A DNA stretch of 33,528 bases. Origin: Actinomycetota bacterium (GTDB taxonomy: Bacteria; Actinomycetota; Acidimicrobiia; Acidimicrobiales; Ilumatobacteraceae). Of the stretch, positions 15,775-26,311 are shown in pieces. The stretch lies in assembly GCA_015767405.1 (NCBI GenBank), contig JADWMG010000007.1:1-33528 (forward strand). The letters are read 5' to 3'. A program made the translations under genes and the position numbers. Each line of letters starts with the position of its first letter. The stretch's first letter is position 1. The notes under the pieces are model-generated. The model worked only from the letters and a program-made list of their open reading frames with translations, searched no databases and had not been told where the DNA came from.

Positions 15775-18260
15775 CCTCTGGAACTGACGAAGTGCCGGAG
15801 GACGCAGACGTGCTCGAGGAAGTCGAAGCGGACGTGCTCGAGGATGTTGCGGCAGACGAGCGCGAGGAAGGCGAGGAGCTCGAGGAAATCGAACCTCCGG
15901 ATTCGAACGCAGTCGTCATCAATATGAACGGCAAAGATGTTGTCGCCCGCAAGGGTGAAACAGTCATCGCCGCTGCTCTTCGCAACGATGAGTACATCCC
16001 GCACTTCTGTTATCACCCACGGATGTCACCGGTCGGGATGTGTCGGCAGTGCATGGTCGAGATCGAGGGCCCACGTGGCCCGATGATGGTGGTGTCATGT
16101 ATGACGCCCGTAGCCGAAGACCAAGTCGTTCGTACTGCAACCGATGAAGTCAAGCGTGCCCAAGAAGGCATGATTGAGTTGCTGCTGGCCAATCATCCAC
16201 TCGACTGCCCAGTCTGCGACAAGGGTGGCGAGTGCCCGCTTCAGGATCAGGCGTTCAGCCACGGACCAGGCGAGAGTCGTTACGTCGAGCAGAAGCGCCA
16301 CTATGAGAAGCCGATTCCGATCAGCGACCTCGTTTACCTCGATCGCGAGCGGTGCATCCTTTGCGATCGGTGTACGCGCTTCGCCGACGAAGTAGCCGGT
16401 GACCCGCTGATCCATTTCATCAGCCGTGGAAACAACACCCAGGTGATGACGTTCCCCGACGAGCCGTTCGTCTCGTACTTCTCCGGCAACGTGGTTCAGA
16501 TTTGCCCAGTGGGCGCACTCACCGCGAAGCCGTACCGTTTCAAGGCTCGTCCATGGGATTTGTCCCAACGCGAGTCGACATGTACTACCTGTTCGGTGGG
16601 GTGCCGCACGGTCATCCAGTCGAGCCGTGACGAGCTTCTGCGCTATCAGGGCGTCGACTCCGACCCCGTCAACTGGGGCTGGCTCTGCGATCGTGGCCGG
16701 TTCAACTTCGAAGCGATCAACTCTGACCACCGGCTGACCACACCGATGATCAAGACCGAGGCCGGCCTCGTCGAGACATCGTGGCGCGGCGCTCTCGATG
16801 CAGCCGCGGGCCTGATCAACGACGCGCTCGCCGGTGGCGGCGCCGAGAGCATCGCGCTGCTCGGTGGCGCGCGTGGCACGAACGAAGACGCCTTCGCGTG
16901 GGCGCGATTGGCCGATGCAATCGGAACGCCAAACCGCGACGCACAACTTGGTGACGGTCTTCCCGCTGAGATCCTCGGCCTCGACAGGGCGACAATCGAT
17001 GAGGCCGCGAACGCGAGCACGATCGTGCTGCTCGGTCCGGATCTGAAAGAAGAACTTCCGGTGCTGTACCTACGTCTGCGCGACGCGGCCGAGAAGGGCC
17101 GGAGCCGAATTCTCGAGTTCTCGGCAACTGACTCCGGTATGACTCCGTATGCCTGGAAATCCATTCGACACGAACCTGGCACTCAGCACAATGCTGTCGT
17201 ATCGGCACTGGCCGATTCCGACATTGCCGAGCAACTCGCCAAGGGTGACGTGGTCGTCGTTGCGGGCCGTTCCAATCTTGCGGATTCTGCCGACGTCACT
17301 GTTGCCGCGCTCCAGAAACTGCTCGCCGGTGTCCAGGGTGCCAAGGTCTTGCCTGCACTCCGGCGCGGCAACGTAGTGGGAGCGCTGTCGTTGGGACTCG
17401 CTCCAGCGGATGCTGATCACGACGGTCTCGCCATTCTGCAGGCAGCTGCTGACGGCAAGATCGAGGTGCTGATCTTGCTCGGGGCCGATCCGCTGAATGA
17501 CTGTCCAGACGCCGATCTGGCTCGTCGAGCCTTTGCAGGCGCTCGTCGAATCATCGCGGTCGACACGTTCGCGTGCGAATCGACCCAGCATGCCGACGTC
17601 GTGTTCGCCGCCGCCGCATACGGCGAGAAGGCAGGCACGACAACCAACCTCGAAGGCCGCGTCTCGACCGTGGGTCAGCAGGTCACGGCGACCGGAACGA
17701 GTCGACCCGACTGGATGATTGCAATTGAGCTCGGCCTGAAGATCGGTGATCGTTCATTTGGTTCGGACCACCCACTTCGTGGTGTTTCGACCGTCGACGA
17801 TCTCACCGACATGATTGCCAACACGGTGACTGGATTTGCCGGCCTTAGTAGTTCGACTCTGGTTCAGCAGACTGACGGAGTGCTCATCGAATCACCTTCG
17901 ACATCTCTTCCAGAGGTGTCTTTCGCGGAAGCAGGTCGGGTGAGTTACGACTATCGGCTGGTCGTCAGTCGCAAGCTGTATGACCGTGCCGTCGGAACAC
18001 AGATGTCCCGCTCACTGACCAACCTTGCATCTGCATCGGTTGCTTACGTTCATCCCCTCGACCTGGACGGTCTCGGCGTCGCCGAGGGCGACGACGTGAA
18101 GATCGTCAGCGCGAAGGCCGCGACCATCTTGCCGATCCGCCCCGACTCGGCTGTGCCGCGTGGCATCCTCTGGTCGCCGTTCAATCAGGGCAGCGGCAAT
18201 ATCGAGGACATCATCGATTGGCGCTCAGCTACTACCGACGTAAGAATTGAACGGGTCTGA
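15771..18260 (+). CDS. nuoG: NADH-quinone oxidoreductase subunit G
   Basis: CYHPRMSPVGMCRQC, HPLDCPVCDKGGECPLQD, CILCDRC, and CTTCSVGC...WLCDRGRF (N7-type ligands); about 45-aa acidic N-terminal extension. Confidence 0.95.
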   Translation: MTSGTDEVPEDADVLEEVEADVLEDVAADEREEGEELEEIEPPDSNAVVINMNGKDVVARKGETVIAAALRNDEYIPHFCYHPRMSPVGMCRQCMVEIEGPRGPMMVVSCMTPVAEDQVVRTATDEVKRAQEGMIELLLANHPLDCPVCDKGGECPLQDQAFSHGPGESRYVEQKRHYEKPIPISDLVYLDRERCILCDRCTRFADEVAGDPLIHFISRGNNTQVMTFPDEPFVSYFSGNVVQICPVGALTAKPYRFKARPWDLSQRESTCTTCSVGCRTVIQSSRDELLRYQGVDSDPVNWGWLCDRGRFNFEAINSDHRLTTPMIKTEAGLVETSWRGALDAAAGLINDALAGGGAESIALLGGARGTNEDAFAWARLADAIGTPNRDAQLGDGLPAEILGLDRATIDEAANASTIVLLGPDLKEELPVLYLRLRDAAEKGRSRILEFSATDSGMTPYAWKSIRHEPGTQHNAVVSALADSDIAEQLAKGDVVVVAGRSNLADSADVTVAALQKLLAGVQGAKVLPALRRGNVVGALSLGLAPADADHDGLAILQAAADGKIEVLILLGADPLNDCPDADLARRAFAGARRIIAVDTFACESTQHADVVFAAAAYGEKAGTTTNLEGRVSTVGQQVTATGTSRPDWMIAIELGLKIGDRSFGSDHPLRGVSTVDDLTDMIANTVTGFAGLSSSTLVQQTDGVLIESPSTSLPEVSFAEAGRVSYDYRLVVSRKLYDRAVGTQMSRSLTNLASASVAYVHPLDLDGLGVAEGDDVKIVSAKAATILPIRPDSAVPRGILWSPFNQGSGNIEDIIDWRSATTDVRIERV

Positions 18261-19513
18261 TGCGCGTGTCTCTCCTTGCTCTCGACCCTTTGCTGGAAGG
18301 CCCGCTTCTCTGGACTCCGCTGATCATCGTGGTGATCAAAGTTCTTGCGATCTTCGTCATCGGCCTAGTCGCCACGATGTTCATGGTCTGGTACGAACGC
18401 AAAGTCGTGTCGGGTATGCAGAACCGGATCGGGCCCAACAAGACTGGTCCATTCGGCATACTCCAGACCCTTGCTGACGGTATCAAGTCGTTCTTCAAGG
18501 AAGATCTGCTTCCCACACGCGCCGACCGCGTCGTGTTCCGGCTGGCGCCATTTCTTGCCTTCGTGCCCGCCTTCCTCATCTGGTCGGTAATTCCGCTCGG
18601 GGGAGACTTCTCGACGAACTCCGATGGCACAGTGAACGATGGCACCGTGGTCTGGTTCGGCGAGGTGACTTATGTTCAGCTGGCAGACCCGCCGATCGGC
18701 ATCTTGCTCGTCCTCGCGCTGTCTTCGATCGCGGTTTACGGAATCATGCTGGCTGGTTGGTCGAGCGGGTCGAAGTATCCGCTCCTCGGTTCGGTTCGAG
18801 CCTCGGCCCAGATGATTTCCTATGAGGCTGCTCTCGGATTGAGCCTTGCCGCGGTGTTGCTGTCGTCCGGCACGCTCTCGACGATAGGAATCGTCCAGAC
18901 GCAGAACAGCTTCGTCGACTGGAACTTCATTTCGACTGGCATTGTGCCGTTCGTCATCTTCATCATCGCGGTCACGGCCGAGCTGAATCGCCCGCCATTC
19001 GACCTCGTCGAAGCCGAGCAGGAACTTGTCGGCGGCTACAACACCGAGTATTCCGGAATTCGCTTCGCCTTGTTCTTCCTTTCTGAGTTCATGAGTGTCG
19101 TCACGATGTCGGCCGTGATGGTCACACTTTTCCTCGGGGGCCCACAGCCGCTCACTATCGCCGGCGTCGATATCTTTGCGTTCCTCGGCGCATTGGGCGG
19201 CACGGTTTGGTTTGTGTTGAAGCTGTTCTTGTTCCTGTACATGTTCGTTTGGTTCCGCGCCACGCTGCCGCGGCTCCGGTACGACCAGCTGATGGACCTC
19301 GGGTGGAAGGTGTTGATCCCGATCTCGTTCGGTTGGTTCCTCTTACTCGCGGCCCTTCGCGAGTTCTCGCCAGACGGCGACGCTCTTGACAGCACCCGCG
19401 TTGTGCTGATCAGCCTGGCAGTCGCCGGTGTGGCTACTGCGTTGTTCGCTACCGCGCTGCGCGTCAGCGCGCGCAATCGGCAACAGAGCGATCAGAACGG
19501 AGTGACCACCTGA
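18260..19513 (+). CDS. nuoH: NADH-quinone oxidoreductase subunit H
   Basis: [64 protein letters not shown]. Confidence 0.97.
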   Translation: MRVSLLALDPLLEGPLLWTPLIIVVIKVLAIFVIGLVATMFMVWYERKVVSGMQNRIGPNKTGPFGILQTLADGIKSFFKEDLLPTRADRVVFRLAPFLAFVPAFLIWSVIPLGGDFSTNSDGTVNDGTVVWFGEVTYVQLADPPIGILLVLALSSIAVYGIMLAGWSSGSKYPLLGSVRASAQMISYEAALGLSLAAVLLSSGTLSTIGIVQTQNSFVDWNFISTGIVPFVIFIIAVTAELNRPPFDLVEAEQELVGGYNTEYSGIRFALFFLSEFMSVVTMSAVMVTLFLGGPQPLTIAGVDIFAFLGALGGTVWFVLKLFLFLYMFVWFRATLPRLRYDQLMDLGWKVLIPISFGWFLLLAALREFSPDGDALDSTRVVLISLAVAGVATALFATALRVSARNRQQSDQNGVTT

Positions 19514-20190
19514 TGGGGTATCTCGAAGGTTTTGCCGTAACGATGCGTCAGCACCGTCTGTTCGGTGGTGAGCGCGTCACGACCGAGTACTCCGGTGGGC
19601 GTCGGGCCAAGAAGAAGGGTACGGATGCTCGCGACGTAAAGGGCGACGAGAAGCTTCCGCGTCCCGAACGTCTGCATGGTCGCCATGTGCTGAATCGGTA
19701 CGAAGACGGCATGGAGAAATGCATTGGCTGTGAGCTGTGTGCCGGAGTATGCCCGGCTAGCTGCATCTACGTGCGTGGTGCCGACAACGACCCTGAGAAT
19801 CCGACATCTCCGGGTGAGCGCTTCGGCTTCGTCTACGAGATCAACTATCTGCGTTGCATCCACTGCGACCTCTGCGTCGAAGCATGCCCGACTGAAGCAA
19901 TTACCGACTCGAAGTTGTTCGAGTTCTCCTTCACCAATCGGGCCGACGCGATCTATACGAAGACCGAGCTCGTCGTCGATGATGAAGGCGATCCACAGAA
20001 ACTGCCATGGGAAGACTGGCGTCTCGGTGATGATCTCGACACGAGCGGGTGGATGCGCGCAACGGCGCCCTCCGGTGATGCAACGTTTGAGGGCACTGTC
20101 GGCTGGAGCGGCGAGCTCGGCCATGGCGTTCGCGCCCCGGAGCCGGCGCAGGCCGAGCGCGACAAATCAGTAAGGGTGGTCGAGCGGTGA
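19513..20190 (+). CDS. nuoI: NADH-quinone oxidoreductase subunit I
   Basis: [18 protein letters not shown] and [16 protein letters not shown] 4Fe-4S motifs. Confidence 0.96.
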   Translation: MGYLEGFAVTMRQHRLFGGERVTTEYSGGRRAKKKGTDARDVKGDEKLPRPERLHGRHVLNRYEDGMEKCIGCELCAGVCPASCIYVRGADNDPENPTSPGERFGFVYEINYLRCIHCDLCVEACPTEAITDSKLFEFSFTNRADAIYTKTELVVDDEGDPQKLPWEDWRLGDDLDTSGWMRATAPSGDATFEGTVGWSGELGHGVRAPEPAQAERDKSVRVVER

Positions 20191-20771
20191 CTGACGCGAC
20201 ATTCCTCGAATACGTTGTCTTTTTCGCGGCCGCCGTGATGATTCTCGGTGGTGCGATCGGCGTAGTCATCTTCAAGAGCCCGGTACACGCGGCGCTCGGT
20301 CTTGTTCTGACACTGTTCGGCGTTGCCGTGCAGTTCGTTGCGCTCGAGGCCCACTTCCTCGCTGCGGTCCAGGTGATTGTTTACGCAGGGGCCATCGTGG
20401 TGCTGTTTCTGTTCGTCATCATGTTGCTCGGCGTCGATGAATCCATTGATCTTTCGATCGAACCGATCCCCATCCAGCGCCCCTTGGCCGCGGTCATGGG
20501 CGTTGGCCTGATCGGACTCATTGCTGCCGCGGTGGTGCGATCGCGCGATGCGCTGGTCATCAACCCCGGTACCGGACTCGACGTGGCCGGAGAGAATGCT
20601 GGTCACGACGCCAATATCCAGCAGCTCGCCGCGAACCTGTATGGCGATCACGTGTTTGCTTTCGAGCTCACTTCGGTGTTGCTCATCGTTGCAGTGGTCG
20701 GCACCGTTCTTCTTACTCGGAAGTGGTCGAAGGCAGACAGCGATGCCAGCGCGGAGAGGGTTGATTCGTGA
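20187..20771 (+). CDS. nuoJ: NADH-quinone oxidoreductase subunit J
   Basis: [52 protein letters not shown]. Confidence 0.96.
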   Translation: MTDATFLEYVVFFAAAVMILGGAIGVVIFKSPVHAALGLVLTLFGVAVQFVALEAHFLAAVQVIVYAGAIVVLFLFVIMLLGVDESIDLSIEPIPIQRPLAAVMGVGLIGLIAAAVVRSRDALVINPGTGLDVAGENAGHDANIQQLAANLYGDHVFAFELTSVLLIVAVVGTVLLTRKWSKADSDASAERVDS

Positions 20772-21079
20772 TCGCTGCAATCGAACCAACGTGGTACCTG
20801 GTGCTTGCGTCGGTGCTCTTCGGGATCGGCGCATTTGGATTGCTGGTTCGTCGCAATCCGCTGATCATGTTCATGTGCATCGAGCTGATGCTCAACGCTG
20901 CCAACCTCACATTCGTCGCGCTGGCAGTACAGCTCGGTGACATCAACGGCCAGACCGCTGTGTTCTTTGTACTCGTCGTGGCCGCCGCGGAAGTGGTCGT
21001 CGGGCTCGGCATCATCGTGTCGATCCTGCGCCGCACCCCTGGCACCACTGCTGACGACCTCGCGGAATTGAAGGGCTGA
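20768..21079 (+). CDS. nuoK: NADH-quinone oxidoreductase subunit K
   Basis: LASVLFGIGAFGLLVRRNPLIMFMCIELMLNAANLTFVAL. Confidence 0.96.
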   Translation: MIAAIEPTWYLVLASVLFGIGAFGLLVRRNPLIMFMCIELMLNAANLTFVALAVQLGDINGQTAVFFVLVVAAAEVVVGLGIIVSILRRTPGTTADDLAELKG

Positions 21080-21086
21080 CGGAGCG

Positions 21087-23060
21087 ATGGCAGAACTTGT
21101 TTGGTTAATCCCGGCGTTTCCGTTGTTCGGGTTCCTCACGATCCTCATATTCGGGCGGCGATTCGGTGATCCGTTCGCCGGTTGGTTCGCCACGGCGATG
21201 GTCTTTGCGTCGTTCATCGCTTCAATTGGTGTGTACAGCGACCTGTTGGGCATGAACGAAGATGATCGTGAGCACATCGAGAACCTGTACTCCTGGGTTC
21301 CCGTTGGCAGCCTGCAGATCGACCTCGCCTTCCTGGTTGATCCGCTGTCGATCACGATGTGTCTGTTCGTCACCGGAATCGGTGGGCTGATCCATCTGTA
21401 CTCGATCGGGTACATGCACGGCGACGCCAATTTCTCCAAGTTCTTCTTGTACCTGAACCTTTTCATCTTCTCGATGACGCTGCTGGTACTCGGTGAGAAC
21501 CTTCTTGTCACGTTCCTCGGGTGGGAGGGTGTCGGCACTTGCTCGTACCTGCTGATTGCATTCTGGCAAACCCGTGAATCTGCAGCGACTGCGGGCAAGA
21601 AGGCCTTTCTCACTAACCGTGTTGGTGACTGGGGCGTCATGTTGGCGATGTTCCTCGCTTTCTCGGCGGTCGGGTCGATCAGCTACTCGGTCATGAACAA
21701 CAACGCCGAGACGGGGATCATGTCGCAGACCACGGCAACGGGCATCGCCGTGTTGCTGTTCGTGGGCGCTGTCGGCAAGTCGGCGCAGCTGCCGCTCTAC
21801 ATCTGGCTTCCTGATGCAATGGAAGGCCCGACCCCGGTTTCAGCGCTGATCCACGCTGCGACGATGGTCACCGCCGGCGTGTTCCTGATGGTGCGGATCA
21901 ACCCGATCCTCACGGTCGCGGCCGACTGGGTAATGCCGATGATCGCCTGGATCGGCGTGATAACGGCGTTGTTCGCCGCAACGATTGCTCTCGCGCAGCG
22001 CGATATCAAGAAGGTGCTCGCCTACTCGACGATCTCGCAGCTCGGCTACATGTTCCTGGCAATCGGGACAGGTGCCTACATCGCGGCGATCTTCCACATG
22101 GTCACTCATGCAGTGTTCAAGGCGTTGCTCTTCCTCGGGTCTGGCTCGGTCATCCATGGCATGCATGACGAGCAAGACATGAACAAGATGGGCAAGCTGT
22201 TCAAGTACATGCCGATCACTGCATCGACGTTCATCGTCGGGTGGCTGGCAATCGCAGGGGTGCCACCCTTCTCCGGGTTCTGGTCGAAGGACGAGATCCT
22301 CTTGTTCGCTCTAGGCGACAATGTTGGGCTGTACGTCATCGGGATCATCACTGCGCTGCTGACCGCGCTCTACATGACGCGCATGGTCATCATGACTTTC
22401 TTCGGCGAGGCGAAATGGACAAGCTTCGCCAACGAAGACGAGATGCCTGAGGTGTCTCCGGGAGAAGAGCCTGTCGAGACGCACGGGGCACACGGCGAGT
22501 TCAAGCCACACGAGTCGCCGGTCATCATGCTCATCCCGCTCGTTGTTCTTGCTGTATTTGGGCTCTTCGCGGGCTTGATTCAGCTGCCCTCGCTGTGGGG
22601 TGTGCCTGACAGCGCGGAGCACAAGCTCGAGGATTGGCTGCATCCAGATGTGGCCTTCGGTGAAGCGGAGATCGCCGGTACATGGGCCGACGGCCACGTG
22701 ATGTTGCTTGTGATATTTGCTGTTTCGGCGGCTCTGATCGGGATCTTGCTCGGCTGGTTGATCTATCAGAGGAAGCGCATCAAGGCGTGGGAGCCGACTC
22801 TGTTCGCAAACGGTTGGTACTACAACTGGGCGGTTACGTGGTTCATGGGGAATCCGGGTCGCGAGAGCTTCGAGGCCACCGCGACGTTCGATTCGAAGGT
22901 GATCGATGGCGCGGTGAACGGTGTCGGTGTTGCAGTGCGTGAGGTCGCCACCGAGGAGCGAAAGGCCCAGACCGGCTATGTCCGTCAGTACGCGGGCATC
23001 ATCGGTATCGCAGCGGTTCTGCTGCTCGGCTGGTTCGTGATCGTCAGAGGGATTCTGTGA
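21087..23060 (+). CDS. nuoL: NADH-quinone oxidoreductase subunit L
   Basis: LGWEGVGTCSYLLIAFW, LPDAMEGPTPVSALIHAATMVTAGVFL; 657 aa. Confidence 0.97.
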   Translation: MAELVWLIPAFPLFGFLTILIFGRRFGDPFAGWFATAMVFASFIASIGVYSDLLGMNEDDREHIENLYSWVPVGSLQIDLAFLVDPLSITMCLFVTGIGGLIHLYSIGYMHGDANFSKFFLYLNLFIFSMTLLVLGENLLVTFLGWEGVGTCSYLLIAFWQTRESAATAGKKAFLTNRVGDWGVMLAMFLAFSAVGSISYSVMNNNAETGIMSQTTATGIAVLLFVGAVGKSAQLPLYIWLPDAMEGPTPVSALIHAATMVTAGVFLMVRINPILTVAADWVMPMIAWIGVITALFAATIALAQRDIKKVLAYSTISQLGYMFLAIGTGAYIAAIFHMVTHAVFKALLFLGSGSVIHGMHDEQDMNKMGKLFKYMPITASTFIVGWLAIAGVPPFSGFWSKDEILLFALGDNVGLYVIGIITALLTALYMTRMVIMTFFGEAKWTSFANEDEMPEVSPGEEPVETHGAHGEFKPHESPVIMLIPLVVLAVFGLFAGLIQLPSLWGVPDSAEHKLEDWLHPDVAFGEAEIAGTWADGHVMLLVIFAVSAALIGILLGWLIYQRKRIKAWEPTLFANGWYYNWAVTWFMGNPGRESFEATATFDSKVIDGAVNGVGVAVREVATEERKAQTGYVRQYAGIIGIAAVLLLGWFVIVRGIL

Positions 23061-24694
23061 TGTTGGCCTCCGAAACGGGTTCGATCGCGTTCCCGATCCT
23101 CACAGCCATCGTGCTGGTTCCGATCGTCGGCGCGTTGTTGGTTGTCCTGATGCCGAAGTCGCGTCCTGAGTATCCGAAGATGCTGGCGTTGCTGTCATCA
23201 GCCGGTACCGCTGCACTGACCATCTGGTTGATGTCGTCGTTCGAAACGGGAGATGCCGGCTTTCAGTTCGTGTCGAAACACCTATGGATCGAGCCATGGG
23301 GCATTTCATGGCATCTCGGTGTCGATGGAATCTCGCTGTTCCTGGTCGTCCTGACCGGGTTGCTGTTTCCACTTGTCATCGTCGGAATCGACCCACATCA
23401 CGATGACAAGGCGTATTTTGCCTGGTTGCTGATGCTGCAGGCTGGGGTGATGGGGAGTTTCCTCAGCCTGGACCTCTTCGTCTTCTTCATCTTCTTCGAG
23501 ATCGTTCTGGTCCCGATGTATTTCCTGATCGGCGGGTGGGGCTACGAGAACCGCGTTTATGCGGCGACGAAGTTCTTCCTCTACACGATGCTGGGTTCGG
23601 CGTTCATGCTCGTCGGGTTGATTGCGACCGTCGCGCTTGCCAGCAAGGACCTCGGCAAGACAACCTTCGATCTCGTCGAGATTGCCGAAGGTGCCAACTT
23701 TGCTGCTTCGACCGGGCGATGGCTGTTCTTCGCCTTCGCTATTGCATTCGCCGTGAAGGTGCCGATCTTCCCGCTGCATACGTGGCTGCCTGATGCACAT
23801 ACGCAGGCACCCACGGCTGGCTCCGTCGTACTTGCCGGTGTGATGTTGAAGCTCGGTACCTACGGGTTCCTGCGCTTCGGCCTCTATCTGTTCCCGGAGG
23901 CCTCGTACTGGAGTCGGAACCTCTGGCTGACTCTGGCCGTGATCGGCATCATCTACGGAGCTGTCGTTGCGACGATGCAGATGGACCTGAAGCGCCTGGT
24001 CGCCTATTCGTCAGTAGCGCACATGGGCTTCATCGTGCTCGGTATCTTCGCGTTCACGACGCAGTCGATGTCGGGTAGCACGATCCAGATGATCAACCAC
24101 GGTGTGTCTACCGGGGCGCTATTCCTCCTTGTCGGCATGATCTACGAGCGTCGCAAGACTCGTAAGATCTCCGAGTTGAACGGCATTCAGAAGGTTGCCC
24201 CGATCTTCGCCGCTGGTTTCATGCTCGTGATGCTTTCGTCGATCGGTGTGCCGGGCCTCAACGGGTTCGTCGGCGAGTTCTTGATCCTTACCGGCTCGTT
24301 TCTTACCGCACGCTGGTGGACTGTGGTCGCCACGGCTGGTGTGATCCTTGCCGCGCTGTACCTGCTCTGGGCGTATCAGCGGGTCTTCCACGCGGAGCCC
24401 GACGAAGAGAACAAGAAGTTCCGCGAGTTGTCGCTCAAGGAAGGTCTGGTGCTGCTCCCCTTCCTCGGAGTAATCGTCTTCATGGGCGTCTATCCGAAGC
24501 CGGTGCTTGACCGCATCGAGCCGAGTGTCGACGCCCTGATCACTCATGTCGAGGATCACACCGACTACGTCGAGCCCGAGCCGACCATCCAAATCGGGGT
24601 TGTCCCCGAACACGGAGAGGTCGAGGGCGAAGGAGATGAACATGGGAATGACGAGGGCGAAGAGATAGAGCACGAAGAGGAGGAGGGCGAGTGA
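23060..24694 (+). CDS. nuoM: NADH-quinone oxidoreductase subunit M
   Basis: FFIFFEIVLVPMYFLIGGWG, FPLHTWLPDAHTQAPTAGSVVLAGVMLKLGTYG; acidic/His C-terminal tail. A GTG at 23057 is the alternative start. Confidence 0.96.
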   Translation: MLASETGSIAFPILTAIVLVPIVGALLVVLMPKSRPEYPKMLALLSSAGTAALTIWLMSSFETGDAGFQFVSKHLWIEPWGISWHLGVDGISLFLVVLTGLLFPLVIVGIDPHHDDKAYFAWLLMLQAGVMGSFLSLDLFVFFIFFEIVLVPMYFLIGGWGYENRVYAATKFFLYTMLGSAFMLVGLIATVALASKDLGKTTFDLVEIAEGANFAASTGRWLFFAFAIAFAVKVPIFPLHTWLPDAHTQAPTAGSVVLAGVMLKLGTYGFLRFGLYLFPEASYWSRNLWLTLAVIGIIYGAVVATMQMDLKRLVAYSSVAHMGFIVLGIFAFTTQSMSGSTIQMINHGVSTGALFLLVGMIYERRKTRKISELNGIQKVAPIFAAGFMLVMLSSIGVPGLNGFVGEFLILTGSFLTARWWTVVATAGVILAALYLLWAYQRVFHAEPDEENKKFRELSLKEGLVLLPFLGVIVFMGVYPKPVLDRIEPSVDALITHVEDHTDYVEPEPTIQIGVVPEHGEVEGEGDEHGNDEGEEIEHEEEEGE

Positions 24695-26208
24695 TGCTGG
24701 CGCAAGTGGATACTTTCGTCGGCCCAGAGATCCAATGGTTCGCGCTCTCACCCATGCTGACGCTGCTCGGCGGAGCGCTGAGCTTGATGATCATCGGTGC
24801 GCTCACACCGTTGTGGCCCAAGGGTTGGTATGCGACCTTCACCGCGGCAATTGCGATCGCCACTGGTGTGTTGGCGATGTTCCAGTGGGACGACATCAGC
24901 GACGGTGGCCCGTCAACTCTGGTTGGGGGTGCCGTCGCGTTCGACACGCTCGCGATGTTCCTGACGATCACGATCTCGACCGCGCTGGTGCTCGTGGCGC
25001 TGCTGACCGACGACTATCTGCGAGGGACACCGAACGACGGCCCCGAGATCTATGCGCTCTACATGGTGGCCGCGCTCGGTGGTGTCGTGATGGCGTCTGC
25101 CAACGATTTCATTGTTCTGTTCCTCGGTCTCGAGATGCTGTCGCTGGCGCTGTACGTGTTGGCGGCCAGCAATCGCGGGAGCGAGCAGAGTTCCGAGGCG
25201 GGCATCAAGTACTTCGTGCTGGGAGGGTTCGCATCGGCGTTCTTCCTCTATGGCATCGCCTTGGTCTATGGCGCTACCGGCACGACAAATATCTCGGAGA
25301 TGATTGCCGCACTCCAATCCTCCGTCGACGTCTTCCATCCGGACACTCTGGCGCTTGCCGGCATCGGATTGCTGATTGTCGGACTGGGGTTCAAGGTCGC
25401 GGCGGTGCCGTTCCACGTGTGGGCACCAGATGTCTATCAGGGAGCACCGACACCGGTCACGGCGTTCATGGCCTCGGCCGGCAAGGCGGCGGCGTTCGCC
25501 GCGATGCTGCGGGTGCTGGTCATTGCGCTTCCGTTCTACCGCGACGATTGGCGACCGATCATCTGGGTATTGGCGTTGTTGTCGCTACTTGTGGGCTCGA
25601 CGTTGGCGATCGTGCAGAACAACGTCAAGCGGATGCTCGCGTATTCGTCGATCAGTCATGCCGGGTTCATCTTGGTCGGAGTCGAAGCGGCCGCTCACCG
25701 GGCGGGTGAAGCCGATGCGGGGTCCGGAATGCCGGCTGTAGTCATGTATCTGCTGCTGTATTCGGTTCTCGTGATCGGTTCGTTTGCCGTTGTCGCGGTC
25801 GTTCAACGCGAATCAGGTGGCGACGCGAGCCTCGATGCGTTCAAGGGCCTCGCCCGTCGACGCCCGACTCTTGCGCTTGCCATGACGGTGTTCCTTCTGG
25901 CCCAAGCCGGTGTGCCATTCACGAGCGGGTTCATTGCCAAGTTTGGTGTGATCCAGGCAGCGGTTGACGAGCGCAGTTATGCCATAGCGATCATTGCCAT
26001 GGTCGTGGCGGTCATCGCAGCATTCGTTTACCTCAAGATCATGGTGACCATGTGGCTTGGCGACCCAGCCGACGGATCGCAAACGGTTCCCGTTCCGTTT
26101 GCTGCTGGTCTCGCGATTGTTGTTGCGGTGATCTTCACTTTGGTCGTCGGCATCTTCCCCGGTTGGCTGATCGACGCCTCCAACACCGTCACCGCCTACG
26201 CCCGCTGA
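24694..26208 (+). CDS. nuoN: NADH-quinone oxidoreductase subunit N
   Basis: VPFHVWAPDVYQGAPTPVTAFMASAGKAAAFAAMLRV; start ATG overlaps the nuoM stop. Confidence 0.96.
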   Translation: MLAQVDTFVGPEIQWFALSPMLTLLGGALSLMIIGALTPLWPKGWYATFTAAIAIATGVLAMFQWDDISDGGPSTLVGGAVAFDTLAMFLTITISTALVLVALLTDDYLRGTPNDGPEIYALYMVAALGGVVMASANDFIVLFLGLEMLSLALYVLAASNRGSEQSSEAGIKYFVLGGFASAFFLYGIALVYGATGTTNISEMIAALQSSVDVFHPDTLALAGIGLLIVGLGFKVAAVPFHVWAPDVYQGAPTPVTAFMASAGKAAAFAAMLRVLVIALPFYRDDWRPIIWVLALLSLLVGSTLAIVQNNVKRMLAYSSISHAGFILVGVEAAAHRAGEADAGSGMPAVVMYLLLYSVLVIGSFAVVAVVQRESGGDASLDAFKGLARRRPTLALAMTVFLLAQAGVPFTSGFIAKFGVIQAAVDERSYAIAIIAMVVAVIAAFVYLKIMVTMWLGDPADGSQTVPVPFAAGLAIVVAVIFTLVVGIFPGWLIDASNTVTAYAR

Positions 26209-26258
26209 CCCGCTGACTCGGGCCAATTTGACCGCTCGCGGCGTTGCCGGCTTCGGTC

Positions 26259-26274
26259 GTTGCCAAAAGGCAAC
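26259..26274 (+). terminator. Short hairpin downstream of nuoN, possible weak terminator
   Basis: GTTGCC-AAAA-GGCAAC then TTCCCT, about 50 nt after the nuoN stop; no long T-tract. Confidence 0.4.
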
Positions 26275-26311
26275 TTCCCTGCAGCGTCAGTTCGTGGCAG
26301 GCTGAGGCGGA

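Noticed and set aside
16095-16946. 283-aa minus-strand ORF opposite nuoG
   Set aside because: Shadow ORF; nuoG Cys motifs define the coding strand.
19953-20834. 293-aa minus-strand ORF opposite nuoI/J
   Set aside because: Shadow ORF; low-complexity His/Arg/Glu-rich composition, no domain.
20648-21640. 330-aa minus-strand ORF opposite nuoJ/K/L
   Set aside because: Shadow ORF; spans three well-supported + strand nuo genes and has no recognisable domain.
24735-25709. 324-aa + strand ORF in another frame of nuoN
   Set aside because: Out-of-frame overlap with nuoN; Arg/His-rich translation typical of a frame-shifted GC-rich gene.
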